Source: Chitinophagaceae bacterium (GTDB lineage: Bacteria > Bacteroidota > Bacteroidia > Chitinophagales > Chitinophagaceae). From it: DNA of 64,000 nt. The stretch lies in NCBI GenBank assembly GCA_016720745.1, contig JADKKA010000018.1:1178001-1242000 (forward strand), written 5' to 3'. Below are positions 51,391 through 61,500 of the stretch, piece by piece. Every line of letters starts with the position of its first letter. Position 1 is the stretch's first letter. A model generated the notes under the pieces. The model worked only from the letters and a program-made list of their open reading frames with translations. It ran no database searches and was not told the origin of the DNA. Both the position numbers and the translations under genes were made by a program.

Positions 51391-53817
51391 ATGAAAAAAT
51401 TAGTATTCGCATCACTATTCCTATTCATTGGCAGCATTGCCTTTTCCCAAACCGGTCTTGTTACAACAACGGTCCCGGCTACCCCCGTTTTCAAAGTATC
51501 ACTCCGGGGTACTATCAAAGACGCCGTCACCGGCAGTATTTTACCCGGTGCATCGGTTTATCTGGCAGATGATAAAATCGGCACCATCGCCGATGCGTCC
51601 GGTAAATACAGTATCAGCAATATTCCTCCGGGTCACCATGTGGTGGAAATATCCCATACCGGTTACAGTACCCTTGTAGAACACCTGGAATTGACGACAG
51701 ATATCGAGAAAGACTTTCTGCTCTCTCCGGTCGTGCTCGAAAACCAGGGCGTGATTGTAACCGGTGTATCCAATGCCACCAGCATCCGAAAAACACCGGT
51801 ACCGGTATCATCCATCCGGAAACAGGATTTGCTCCAAACCACTTCCAGTAATATTATTGATGCGTTGACCCATATACCCGGTGTATCACAACTGAGTACC
51901 GGTCCGGCCATCTCTAAACCCTTTATCCGCGGACTGGGGTATAACCGGGTCGTCACCGTGAATGATGGCGTTCGGCAGGAAGGACAACAATGGGGCGATG
52001 AACACGGGATTGAAATTGATGAGATGAGTGTGAATAAAGTTGAAGTATTAAAAGGTCCCGCCTCCCTGATGTATGGTAGCGATGCCCTGGCCGGGGTCGT
52101 GCATTTTATTACCAATAATCCCGCCGCAGAAGGAACCGTAAAAGGAAGCCTGCTGACGAATTATCAATCCAATAACGGACTGATCGGTTTAAATGGAAAT
52201 CTCGCTGGTAACAAAAACGGATTCAACTGGAATGCCTATGGCACTTATAAATCAGCCGGTGATTACCGCAACAAATACGATGGACGGGTACTAAATTCCC
52301 GTTTCAACGAAGGCAATTTCGGCGGCTATGCCGGTTGGAATAAAAGCTGGGGATACAGTCACATAATCTTTAGTCGCTTTAACCAGAAAATCGGAATGAT
52401 AGAAGGCGACCGAGATGATGCCACCGGCCGCTTCCTGCTCTTTACCGGTTCTCCATTGGAAAGAATTGCCACTACAGCTGATCTCGATGAACGTTCCTTA
52501 TTTGTTCCCTACCAGCATATCAAACATACCAGGCTTGTGAGTGATAATAATTTTGCGATTCATCAAAGCCGTTTGAAAATCAACCTGGCTTACCAGAATA
52601 ACCAGCGGAAAGAATATGGAAACCCTGAAGATGTTGCGGAAGAAGAACTGTTCTTTGACCTCAAGACCTTCAATTATAATATCCAATGGCAATTGCCGGA
52701 GATAAAAGAATGGCATACCAGTTTTGGCGTAAACGGTATGCAGCAAAGCAACCGGAACAGGGCCGATGAAGTGCTGATCCCGGAATACAATTTATTTGAT
52801 GCCGGTGTCTTTGTGTACGCACAGCGTTTCTTTAAGAAAGCAACCCTCAGTGGCGGACTGCGCTATGATCATCGCTCCGTTGATTCAAAAGCATTTGCAG
52901 AAGGAGCAGATGTAAAATTCACTGCCTTCAAAAAAACTTTTTCCAATATTTCAGGAAGTATCGGTATCAGTGCTGAGCCTTCGGAAAAAGTAACCCTGAA
53001 AGCCAATATCGCCCGTGGCTTCCGGGCACCCACCCTGGCCGAGTTAGGCAGCAACGGGGCCCATGAAGGAACTAACCGGTATGAATACGGGGAACAAAAC
53101 CTGAAATCTGAAACCAGCTTACAAATTGATGCCGGTATTGATTTGAACTACGAACATTTTAGTCTGGGTATTGCGGCTTTCTATAACAGAATGAACCGTT
53201 TTATTTTTTATCGCAAGCTGCAGTCCGTTTTGGGAGGCGATTCACTGGTGAATGTGGATGGGGAAGACCTGCTGACTTTTCAGTTTGATCAGCATGATGC
53301 CACCCTGGCTGGAGTGGAAGCCAGTCTGGATATTCACCCGCACCCGCTCGACTGGCTGCATTTTGAAAATACTTTTTCCTGGGTACGTGGCCGTTTCGAC
53401 AATGCCATTGATGGCAGCGAAGCATTGCCCCTGATTCCTGCGGCCCGACTGGTGAGTGAATTGAAAGCAGATTTCAGAAAAGCGGGTCATCATTTCAGTA
53501 ACCTTTATTTTAAACTGGAGGCTGATCAAACCTTTGCTCAAAACAATCCTTTCACCGGTTTTGATACTGAAACCAGGACGGATGGTTATCTCTTACTCAA
53601 TGCCGGTTTAGGCGCTGACATCCTGAACAAAGCGAAAAAGATCGTTTGCAGTGTACATCTTGGCGTCACCAATATCACTGATAAGGCCTGGCAAAATCAC
53701 CTGAGTCGCCTGAAATACACGGCGGAGAATCTGGTGACCGGTCGAACCGGGGTTTTCAATACCGGACGCAATTTCTCCATCAAATTGAATATCCCCTTTG
53801 GGTTTAAACTGAATTAA
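51391..53817 (+). CDS. TonB-dependent outer-membrane receptor
   Basis: The 808-residue receptor has a signal peptide (LFLFIGSIAFSQ). A carboxypeptidase-regulatory-like domain follows (residues about 33-115, GTIKDAVTGSILPGASVYLAD). The plug domain is at about 120-230 (SNIIDALTHIPGV, FIRGLGYNRVVTVNDGVRQ, VEVLKGPASLMYGSDALAG). A 22-strand-type barrel follows, ending KLNIPFGFKLN. The GQQWGDEHG segment in the plug is found in receptors linked to zinc or copper uptake. With the small His/Cys-rich gene upstream, this suggests a metal substrate, but it remains inference. A strong terminator follows the gene. Confidence 0.9.
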   Translation: MKKLVFASLFLFIGSIAFSQTGLVTTTVPATPVFKVSLRGTIKDAVTGSILPGASVYLADDKIGTIADASGKYSISNIPPGHHVVEISHTGYSTLVEHLELTTDIEKDFLLSPVVLENQGVIVTGVSNATSIRKTPVPVSSIRKQDLLQTTSSNIIDALTHIPGVSQLSTGPAISKPFIRGLGYNRVVTVNDGVRQEGQQWGDEHGIEIDEMSVNKVEVLKGPASLMYGSDALAGVVHFITNNPAAEGTVKGSLLTNYQSNNGLIGLNGNLAGNKNGFNWNAYGTYKSAGDYRNKYDGRVLNSRFNEGNFGGYAGWNKSWGYSHIIFSRFNQKIGMIEGDRDDATGRFLLFTGSPLERIATTADLDERSLFVPYQHIKHTRLVSDNNFAIHQSRLKINLAYQNNQRKEYGNPEDVAEEELFFDLKTFNYNIQWQLPEIKEWHTSFGVNGMQQSNRNRADEVLIPEYNLFDAGVFVYAQRFFKKATLSGGLRYDHRSVDSKAFAEGADVKFTAFKKTFSNISGSIGISAEPSEKVTLKANIARGFRAPTLAELGSNGAHEGTNRYEYGEQNLKSETSLQIDAGIDLNYEHFSLGIAAFYNRMNRFIFYRKLQSVLGGDSLVNVDGEDLLTFQFDQHDATLAGVEASLDIHPHPLDWLHFENTFSWVRGRFDNAIDGSEALPLIPAARLVSELKADFRKAGHHFSNLYFKLEADQTFAQNNPFTGFDTETRTDGYLLLNAGLGADILNKAKKIVCSVHLGVTNITDKAWQNHLSRLKYTAENLVTGRTGVFNTGRNFSIKLNIPFGFKLN

Positions 53818-53842
53818 GTCTTTCATTTGGGTGTGAATAACA

Positions 53843-53879
53843 GCCCTGCCTTTGCGAAAGCGGGGCGGGGCATTTTTTT
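53843..53879 (+). terminator. intrinsic terminator after the TonB receptor gene
   Basis: GCCCTGCCTT pairs with the GCGGGGCGGGGC side through eight to ten pairs including G-T pairs. A run of seven T follows at 53873-53879, 26 bp after the stop codon. Confidence 0.8.
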
Positions 53880-53891
53880 GTATTTTGGGGG

Positions 53892-54341
53892 ATGGAAATC
53901 AGCTTCAATACACCGGCCCTGCTTTTCCCGGCCATCACCCTGTTATTGCTGGCCTATACCAATCGTTTTCTGGCCATAGCCAACCTGATCCGTAAATTAC
54001 ACGATGAGTATATCAGCGGTAAGAAAACGGCCCAGTTACTGGCCCAGTTGCATAACCTGAAGAAGCGGATCAATTATATCCGGCAAATGCAGGCCCTGGG
54101 GGTACTGAGTTTTTTATGCTGTGTGGTTTGTATGTTCAGTATTTATAAAGATTGGACAAAGGCCGCAGAGTATATCTTTGCCGCCAGTTTGCTCAGTCTG
54201 CTGGCTTCGCTGATCATTTCACTGGTGGAGATTTTTCTCAGCACTCGTGCCCTGGAACTGGAACTGAGCGATATTGAAGAACTGGAGAAAACCAATTTCT
54301 TCAGCGGACTGATGAGTAATAAGGATAAAAAAGAATCATAG
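53892..54341 (+). CDS. DUF2721 family membrane protein
   Basis: The 149-residue protein has three hydrophobic segments: ALLFPAITLLLLAYTNRFLA, ALGVLSFLCCVVCMFSIY and YIFAASLLSLLASLIISLVEIFL. A basic helix lies between the first two (LIRKLHDEYISGKK). This arrangement, with LFPAITLLLLAYTNR at the start, fits DUF2721, an inner-membrane family of unknown function. It follows a terminator and is separated by eight bases from the next gene, with which it is likely transcribed. The length is normal for the family. Confidence 0.85.
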   Translation: MEISFNTPALLFPAITLLLLAYTNRFLAIANLIRKLHDEYISGKKTAQLLAQLHNLKKRINYIRQMQALGVLSFLCCVVCMFSIYKDWTKAAEYIFAASLLSLLASLIISLVEIFLSTRALELELSDIEELEKTNFFSGLMSNKDKKES

Positions 54342-54349
54342 AATTGAAT

Positions 54350-54784
54350 ATGCGTAAAGGACTGCTCTTATTGATGGCGTTTATGTCGGTGCTGGTTTAC
54401 TCCTGCTCCAGGGGAGGGTCTCCTGTGGATGACGGGAGTGGTAATCCTCATGTTGAAAATCCCACAGATACCACTCCACCGGTCATTACTATTTCCACAC
54501 CCACAGAAAGTCAAACCTATACCAGCGGTAGTACCATTCACATGACCGGAAGAATCAGCGATGACCTGGGCCTGTACCGCGGAACCATCAAACTGGTGAA
54601 TGATGCCAACGGATTGGTCTTAAAAGAACAGGCTTATGAAATCCACGGTTTGCTGGCTTATAATTTTAGTCTGTCCCACACAGCAGTAGTCTCTGCAGCA
54701 GCAGATTATACCGTTACCGTTAGTTTTGAAGATCACGGACTCAATACCGTGACCCGCTCCGTGAAGGTGAAAGTGAATCCCTGA
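54350..54784 (+). CDS. DUF4625-like lipoprotein
   Basis: The frame opens at 54344; the ATG at 54350 gives MRKGLLLLMAFMSVLVYSCSRGG, a clear lipoprotein signal with cysteine at residue 19, and is preferred (144 residues). The mature part is an Ig-like domain, DTTPPVITISTPTESQTY, HMTGRISDDLGLYRG and VTVSFEDHGLNTVTRSVKVKV, typical of DUF4625. Such proteins are surface or periplasmic lipoproteins of unknown function in Bacteroidota. It ends directly at the artefactual G/C-rich stretch. Confidence 0.78.
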   Translation: MRKGLLLLMAFMSVLVYSCSRGGSPVDDGSGNPHVENPTDTTPPVITISTPTESQTYTSGSTIHMTGRISDDLGLYRGTIKLVNDANGLVLKEQAYEIHGLLAYNFSLSHTAVVSAAADYTVTVSFEDHGLNTVTRSVKVKVNP

Positions 54785-55030
54785 GTTTTGGGGCATCAAC
54801 GAAACGGGGGCCGTAACCCCCCGAAACCGTTTGCGGGGGGGGCCGCCCCCGGGGGGCCGGGGCCCCCCCCCCCCCCCCCGGGAAAAAGAAGTGGTGGCCC
54901 CCTGCGCGCGGGCTTCCCGGCCCCCCCCGCGGCGGGGGGCCCCCCCCCCGGGCCCCCCCCCGGCCCCCGGGGGGGGCGCCCCCCCCCCCCCCCCCCCCCC
55001 CCGCGCCCCCGCCCCACCCCCCCCTTTTTT
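54785..55030. other. artefactual G/C homopolymer stretch, possible false join
   Basis: About 245 bases between two converging genes are almost only runs of G and C, ending in C then eight T just before the stop codon at 55031. The minus-strand reading (stop, poly-A, poly-G) is the same pattern as at bases 1-48. Open frames inside it encode only Gly/Pro/Arg-rich strings and are not genes. The two flanks may not be neighbours in the real genome. Confidence 0.8.
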
Positions 55031-55339
55031 TTAATCCAGCATCTTCATCACAGTCATCCAGCTGCCGGCATTGTACACTTCTTTCAAACCGTTTTCTTTG
55101 AGGATGGCCGTGGCCTTGCTGCTTCTGTCTCCTGATGAACAGCAGACGATGACCGGTTTTTGCAGGTCGCGGATACGACCAATACTCACCCGGATCCGGT
55201 CAACCGGAATATTTAAAGAACCGGGTACTCTTCCCCGGTCGTATTCATTGGCAGTTCGTACATCAATCACCACCGCACCCTGTAGAAGGGCCGCTTTGAT
55301 CTTGTTTTTACCAAAACCCAGAATAGAAAAAATTCCCAT
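55031..55339 (-). CDS. rhodanese-like domain protein
   Basis: The 102-residue protein is a single rhodanese domain. It has GAVVIDVRTANEYDRGRVPGS, IPVDRIRV and the active-site loop VIVCCSSGDRSSKA, where the first or second cysteine would carry the persulfide. Single-domain rhodaneses move sulfur in the cytoplasm. It starts two bases after the stop of the ABC transporter gene upstream on the same strand, so the two are co-transcribed. That linkage may be incidental to the lanthipeptide cluster. Its 3' end touches the artefactual G/C stretch, but the domain is complete. Confidence 0.88.
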   Translation of the reverse strand: MGIFSILGFGKNKIKAALLQGAVVIDVRTANEYDRGRVPGSLNIPVDRIRVSIGRIRDLQKPVIVCCSSGDRSSKATAILKENGLKEVYNAGSWMTVMKMLD

Positions 55340-55341
55340 GA

Positions 55342-57144
55342 TTATGCCACCGTAATTTTTGATTTACGTTCGCCGATCTGCTGCCGCCACATGGCATAAT
55401 ACAATCCCTTCTCGGCCAGCAATTTTTCATGATTGCCGGTCTCTACCACATCCCCTCTTTCCAGCACATAGATCCGGTCGGCATGCATGATCGTACTCAG
55501 CCGGTGTGCGATCAGGATCGTGATCTGGTTACCCTGCAGGGAAATATCGCGGATGGTATCTGTGATCTCTTCTTCAGTTAAAGAGTCCAGTGCAGAAGTA
55601 GCTTCGTCGAATAATAATAGTTTAGGCCTGCGCAGTAAAGCGCGGGCAATAGATAATCTTTGTTTTTCACCACCCGATAATTTCAAGCCACCTTCTCCGA
55701 TCATGGTATCTAAACCTTTCTCAGCCCTTCTAAGCAGGTTCTGACAGGCCGCTTTTTGTAACACATCATTCAGGTCATCATCCGTGGCTTCCGGATTCAC
55801 AAAGAGCAGGTTTTCTTTAATGGTGCCGGAAAATAATTGTGTATCCTGCGTTACAAAACCAATCTGGTTGCGCAGGTCATTGAAATCAATATTATTTTCA
55901 TCCATGCCATTGTACAGGATTTTCCCCTGCTGCGGACGATATAAACCCACCAGCAATTTCATCAGGGTTGTTTTACCGGAGCCGGAAGGTCCCACAAAGG
56001 CAATGGTCTCACCGGTATTCGCGGAGAAACTGATATTGTTAATCGCATTGTGTACCGCTGTCTGGTGTTTGAATGCCACCTGATCAAATTCAAGTGTTTG
56101 AATATTACCCAGGTGTTTGGGGTTGATCGCCATGGGTTCCGGAGGTTTGTTCATCAGGGTCTGGAAATTTTCCAGTGAGGCCTGTGCTTCGCGGTAAGTA
56201 AGGATGATATTGCCGATTTCCTGTAAAGGACCGAATACAAAGAAGGAGAAAATCTGCATAGTCACGAGCTGACCGGCCCTCATTTCCCCTTTGAAGATGA
56301 TGACCATCAACAGGAATAGAATCACCTGGCGAAGGGTGTTCACAAAAGTACCCTGGATAAAGCTCACACTGCGGATACGTTTGACCTTGGTTAATTCTAA
56401 TCCAAGTATTTTAAAAGTATTTACATTCAGCCGGTTTACTTCCTGTTTAGTCAGGCCCAGACTTTTCACCAGTTCAATATTGCGTAATGATTCGGTGGTG
56501 GCACCTGCCAGTGAAGTGGTTTGATTGACGATCTTTTTCTGAATGGTCTTAACTTTTTTACTCAGCACATTAGAAATAATGGTGAGTAAAAAGATCCCGC
56601 CAAAATAAACCAGCGGGAGCATCCAGGTAATGGTGAAGGCGTAGACGGCTACAAAAAAGATGCCCACGATAACAGGTAATAGAATATTGATAAAGGATGC
56701 GATGAATCTTTCTGTATCTATTCTTACTTTCTGTAAAATCCCCAGGGTTTCTCCACTACGTGCATCTTCAAATTCCTGGTACGATAATCCCATCGCATGC
56801 TGTAATCCCTTTGTAAAAATGGTAGCACCAAATTTCTGGGTGATCTTATTCAGCAGATAATCCTGAAAGGCCTTGGCAATCCGGCTGACCATGGCCACGG
56901 TAATCGACAGCAGTACGATAAACCAGACACCCGGGTATTTCCAGGAGAAGGAATTGAAAAAGCGGTTACTGTCAAAATTATGTTGTGGCGGATCGCCAAT
57001 GCCCTGGTGTCCGTTGGCCAGGTCCACCAGCCGGCCAAATAGGATCGGATCGACGAGGGAAAAACCAATATTGACGGAGGCCAGGAACATGACCAGGAAG
57101 ACCAGCCATTTATAAGGTTTGAGATAAGTGATCAGTATTTTCAT
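55342..57144 (-). CDS. ABC exporter, fused permease and ATPase, possible lanthipeptide transporter
   Basis: The 600-residue half-transporter has six membrane helices in its first 320 residues (starting WLVFLVMFLASVNIGFSLVDP). The nucleotide-binding domain has Walker A GPSGSGKTT, Q-loop FVTQDTQLFSG, signature LSGGEKQRLSIARALL and Walker B LLLFDEATSALD. It lacks the N-terminal C39 peptidase seen in many bacteriocin exporters. It is divergent from lanC, with only 112 bp between, so a shared control region and a role as the lanthipeptide exporter (LanT-like) are plausible but unproven. General lipid or drug export is the alternative. Confidence 0.88.
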   Translation of the reverse strand: MKILITYLKPYKWLVFLVMFLASVNIGFSLVDPILFGRLVDLANGHQGIGDPPQHNFDSNRFFNSFSWKYPGVWFIVLLSITVAMVSRIAKAFQDYLLNKITQKFGATIFTKGLQHAMGLSYQEFEDARSGETLGILQKVRIDTERFIASFINILLPVIVGIFFVAVYAFTITWMLPLVYFGGIFLLTIISNVLSKKVKTIQKKIVNQTTSLAGATTESLRNIELVKSLGLTKQEVNRLNVNTFKILGLELTKVKRIRSVSFIQGTFVNTLRQVILFLLMVIIFKGEMRAGQLVTMQIFSFFVFGPLQEIGNIILTYREAQASLENFQTLMNKPPEPMAINPKHLGNIQTLEFDQVAFKHQTAVHNAINNISFSANTGETIAFVGPSGSGKTTLMKLLVGLYRPQQGKILYNGMDENNIDFNDLRNQIGFVTQDTQLFSGTIKENLLFVNPEATDDDLNDVLQKAACQNLLRRAEKGLDTMIGEGGLKLSGGEKQRLSIARALLRRPKLLLFDEATSALDSLTEEEITDTIRDISLQGNQITILIAHRLSTIMHADRIYVLERGDVVETGNHEKLLAEKGLYYAMWRQQIGERKSKITVA

Positions 57145-57256
57145 GAAAAAAGGTTGGTATTTGTAATGCTATCAGGGTTTGTGACCAATCGGTTGTACCG
57201 GATGGCAAACATCGTACAAGTTCGGAAAAAATGACAAATATGCAGGTTCTCTTCTT

Positions 57257-58597
57257 TTGAACCGGGAAATGCAGCTGACAGGAAGGAGTATTTTAACGAC
57301 AGAGTACCCTGATCAGGTGATGGGGGAGAAGTTTCGGCAGGTAAATTGTAATTTTCAATTCCTGGAAAAAGCGCTAAACCTATCCCTGAAAATGTCACTA
57401 ACAGCATTCAACCGGATCCATGCCCTGGTCGATAAAGCCATGCCAACAGGGGATGGGCTGTTCTCGGGACAACTGGGACTTTCACTCTATTATTATTGTG
57501 TATACAGTCTGCTCGATGAAACCGAATATGCGGAAAAAAGTATTGAACTCCTGGAAGAAGTGATGAACCGGGAGGAGCAAAGCAGCGGCGGACTCAGTGG
57601 ATACAGTCTGGCCAATGGTACGGCCGGACTGGGTTATCTCTTGTCGCTTTATGCTAGGGAAGGAATCGTGGAATTGAACCTGGAGGAAGATTTTGCAGCA
57701 GCAGATGAACAACTCTTTCAGCATGCCCTTCAGCAATTAAAAGAAAATGGCAGTCCGGATTTTTTACACGGCGCCACCGGGGCCATGCACTATTTTGTCA
57801 CCCGTTGCAGTGAACCCCGAATCAGGAATTACCTGGAACAATTGGCTGATGCCTTTTCTCAGCTGGCCATCCATACGCCCAAAGGTTGCTGGTTTCCTTC
57901 TTTTATTGCCGATAAGAATGAGCAGCAATTCATCAATACCAGCCTCTCCCATGGACAATCCGGTTTTTTACTGATCCTGCTGGAATTAATTGAAAACGGT
58001 ATCCGGGAAAATGAACTTCGTGAACTCGTGGAAGAAGGCATTCTTTTTTTACTGCAACTGAAAGAAGCACCGGATCCTGCCCGTGAACAGTATAGTTATT
58101 TTCCTTCACTCGTTTTAGCAGCATCAACTGAAAGTGCAAAGGAGAGGGCACATTCAGCAAAAAATGAAACAAGATCTTATACCAACAGACTGGCCTGGTG
58201 TTATGGAGATTTGAATATTGTATTGCTTTTGTACAAAGCAGCAGCCATACTGGATAAGCCGCTATGGAAGATGATGGCCGATGAAATGGGGAAGGAAATA
58301 GTGAAAAGAGAAACGGAAGCAAGTACCCTGGTAACAGATTCCCATTTTTGTCATGGTTCAGCCGGACTGATCAGTTATTATACAGTACTGTATCGTTATT
58401 CCGGACTTCCGGTTTATGAGTCGGCTGCTCAATACTGGATGGAGAAAACCAGCAGCTATCTCGATAAAGAAATCGACCAACACTATTACGGGGGAAAGGA
58501 AGCTGACCTGCTCGAAGGTTTACCGGGTATTGCACTGGCCCTTTTATCATTCCAATACCAAAAAGAAACGGCCTGGGACCGGCTCCTCTTATTATGA
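57257..58597 (+). CDS. lanC: lanthionine synthetase C-like cyclase (LanC)
   Basis: LanC adds cysteine thiols to dehydrated Ser/Thr, forming (methyl)lanthionine rings. The zinc ligands are visible: C315 in AWCYGDLN and C365-H366 in FCHGSAG. Family GxxG repeats occur as FSGQLGLSL, ANGTAGLGYL, HGATGAMHY, SHGQSGFL and LLEGLPGIAL. The frame opens with TTG at 57257. ATG codons at 57320 and 57392 are also possible, and the true start is uncertain; the core begins near residue 48. The gene overlaps lanB by four bases (ATGA), a sign of translational coupling. It lies divergent from the ABC exporter. Confidence 0.92.
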   Translation: MNREMQLTGRSILTTEYPDQVMGEKFRQVNCNFQFLEKALNLSLKMSLTAFNRIHALVDKAMPTGDGLFSGQLGLSLYYYCVYSLLDETEYAEKSIELLEEVMNREEQSSGGLSGYSLANGTAGLGYLLSLYAREGIVELNLEEDFAAADEQLFQHALQQLKENGSPDFLHGATGAMHYFVTRCSEPRIRNYLEQLADAFSQLAIHTPKGCWFPSFIADKNEQQFINTSLSHGQSGFLLILLELIENGIRENELRELVEEGILFLLQLKEAPDPAREQYSYFPSLVLAASTESAKERAHSAKNETRSYTNRLAWCYGDLNIVLLLYKAAAILDKPLWKMMADEMGKEIVKRETEASTLVTDSHFCHGSAGLISYYTVLYRYSGLPVYESAAQYWMEKTSSYLDKEIDQHYYGGKEADLLEGLPGIALALLSFQYQKETAWDRLLLL

Positions 58598-61500
58598 GTG
58601 AAACAAACCATCAGCCCCTGCCTTTTTATTTTGCGAAAGGACTGTTGTTAAGAACACCGGCCCTTCCTTTTGTGCCGGTACTGGACCAGGAAAAAATAGC
58701 TGCATTATTGAATGACCCTGCATTCCTGGAAGCCATCTATATGGCTTCACCGGTATTGTACCGGGAAACAATAAGATTGAATCAGGGAGCAATCACTGAA
58801 CCCAAAGAAAAAAACAGGATACTTTCTTCTCTTGTCAAATATTACCAGCGCATGTACAGCCGGAGTACACCATTTGGGCTTTTTTCCGGATGTGCGGTTT
58901 TGAATTGGGATGAACAGGGTGATCAGGTGCTGATCCCAAACGGACAGTTCCGGAGAAGTACCCGTTTGGATATGCATTATTGCTGTGCCCTTGGACAATC
59001 CATCGCCGCTCATCCTGCTGTACAGGATCGATTACTTTTTTATAGCAATAACAGTGCTTACCACATCGGAGATGAATTACGTTATATCGAATACCGATAT
59101 CAGTCGGGGAAAAGGGTACACCAGATCAGTTCGGTGGCCTGGTCTGATTATTTGGAAGCGGTGCTGGATAAGGCTATCAACGGTGTACAATTAAAAGAGC
59201 TGACTACATTACTGGTAGCACAAGCTGATGTTGAAACCGAAGAAGCGGAATCATTTATTCAGGATATGGTGGATGCGCAGGTATTGATTCCGGAAACCGA
59301 TCCTGCGATTACCGGTACTGATTTTATCAGACAGCTGCTCACTGTATTGAACCGGATTAATCAGCCGGCTCATCCCGATATCAGCCGGATGATCAGTCAG
59401 GTATCAGGCCTTGTCAACTCACTTAGTGAAGCCGACCAGCGCTTTCACAACGAAGCCGGATTTTACAGTTCATTTCTGCAGGCAGTCAGTGAACTCCAGG
59501 TTGAATTTGAGGAAGCTAAATTGTTGCAGGTGGATATGTTTAGTGAGCCGCGGCAAAATAAATTATCAGACAAGTATCAGCAGGAATTATTAAAAGCTGC
59601 CGCGGCCATGACCCGATTGTTTTGTCAGGTCCGCCATGAAAATCTGGATGCATTTGCAGATAGATTCCGAAAGCGATATGAGGACCGGTCCATGCCGCTC
59701 CTGCAGGTACTCGATGCCGAGACCGGTATCGGTTATCCCGAGCAGTCTGGTTCTAATCTCTCCCCGCTGGTCAATGAACTGCAATTGCCGGCACGCACTG
59801 CCAGCGGACAGGCAGAGATCAAATGGAATCAGACCGAAGAATGGCTTTTCAAAAAATTACTGGAAGCGGCTGGGAAAAAAGAAGTAGAGATCAGTTTGGA
59901 GGAGTTATCCGAACTGGAATGGAAGCCGGAACTATTGCCGCCTTCTTTATCAGTGATGTTTAGTCTGGTTACAGAAAACAGGATTTTAATCAAAGGGATC
60001 AGTGGTTCCAGTGCCGTCAATCTGCTGGGTCGCTTTGCACACGCGGATCCGGGTATTGCTGCCATGGCTCATGAAATTGTTTCGGCGGAAGAAAAAATGA
60101 ATCCGGAAATAATTTTTGCTGAGATCGTGCATTTGCCGGAAGACCGGGTGGGAAATATTTTATTGCATCCGGCATTTAGAGAATGTGAGATTCCATTCCT
60201 GGCCCGCGCATCGGTGGAGAAAGCAAAACAAATTCCGTTGCAGGATATTTTAATCAGGGTACTGTCAGATAAAAAGATCAGGCTCTTCTCGGCCAGTACC
60301 GGGAAAGAAATTATACCGAGGCTGAGCAATGCCCATAATTTCAGTTATCGTTCCCTGCCAGTCTATCATTTTCTGGCTGATCTGCAAACACAGGGACTTT
60401 GTAACGGGTTCAGCTGGAACTGGGGGGTGATGGCCCGTCATTTTAAAAAACTGCCAGCTGTCAGGATGGGGAATATCATTTTGAATGAAGCCTGCTGGCA
60501 ATTACTCAAAACAGATTTTGAATCATTGCTGCAACCCGGTGAGCCTGATCAATTGATCGGGGATTTCTGTACTACCTGGGATCTGCCGGAAAAATTTGTA
60601 CTGGCAGATGGGGATAATGAATTACTGGTTGACAGGAATAGTACCGACTCGGTCACGGCATTTATCAAAGCGATTAAAGGAAGGCAGTCGGTACAACTTA
60701 AAGAATTTCTTTTACCCGATTCGCAGGTAGTGGTCAATGAGCAGGGTCAGGCTTACTGTAATCAGTTTATTGCGGCCTTACTGAAAAATACAAGTGTCTA
60801 TCATGCGGATGGGGTATTTCATGAATCCCTTTCCGAAGCTAAAAAGAATTTTCTGCCTGGATCATCCTGGTTGTATTATAAAATCTATTGCGGCAGTAAA
60901 TCTGCTGATGAAATTTTGTTGAAGGTCCTCGGGCCGTTCACAGAGCAACTGCAATCGGCCGGACTGATCAGTCAATGGTTCTTTATCCGTTACAATGATC
61001 CTGATTTCCATATCAGGTTCCGGATGAAAGTTGCTGATCCGCTCAAATCAGGAGGGATCATGAATGCATTTTTACAAATGATTGAACCCTTTGAGTCAGC
61101 CGGGTTGATTTGGAAAATCCAGCTGGATACTTATCAAAGGGAAACAGAACGCTATGGAGATATTCTTACTGATTATGCAGAAGAATTATTTGGGATTGAC
61201 AGCCGGCAGTTCCTGTCATTTTTAGAAATGACCGAAGGAGATGAGCGGGAAGATCTTCGCTGGCGATGGGCCCTCCTGGTTACAGATTCAATGCTGCATG
61301 CTTTTGGTTATGATGCGGCAGCGAAATATCAGCTGATGCAGGTATTGCAAAAACAATTTGCGATAGAGTTCAGGGCTGATAAAGCCATGTTTCGTCAGTT
61401 GAACCAGCAATACAATCTGCACCGGGCAGCGATTACTCAACTGCTGGAGCAAAAAACGGAACAGGAGGATCCGATGCATCCACTCCTGACCTTACCTGCA

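Noticed and set aside
54788..55135. Open frames on both strands in the G/C stretch
   Set aside because: They encode only Gly, Pro and Arg runs produced by homopolymers, and their non-repetitive ends are out-of-frame copies of the rhodanese gene.
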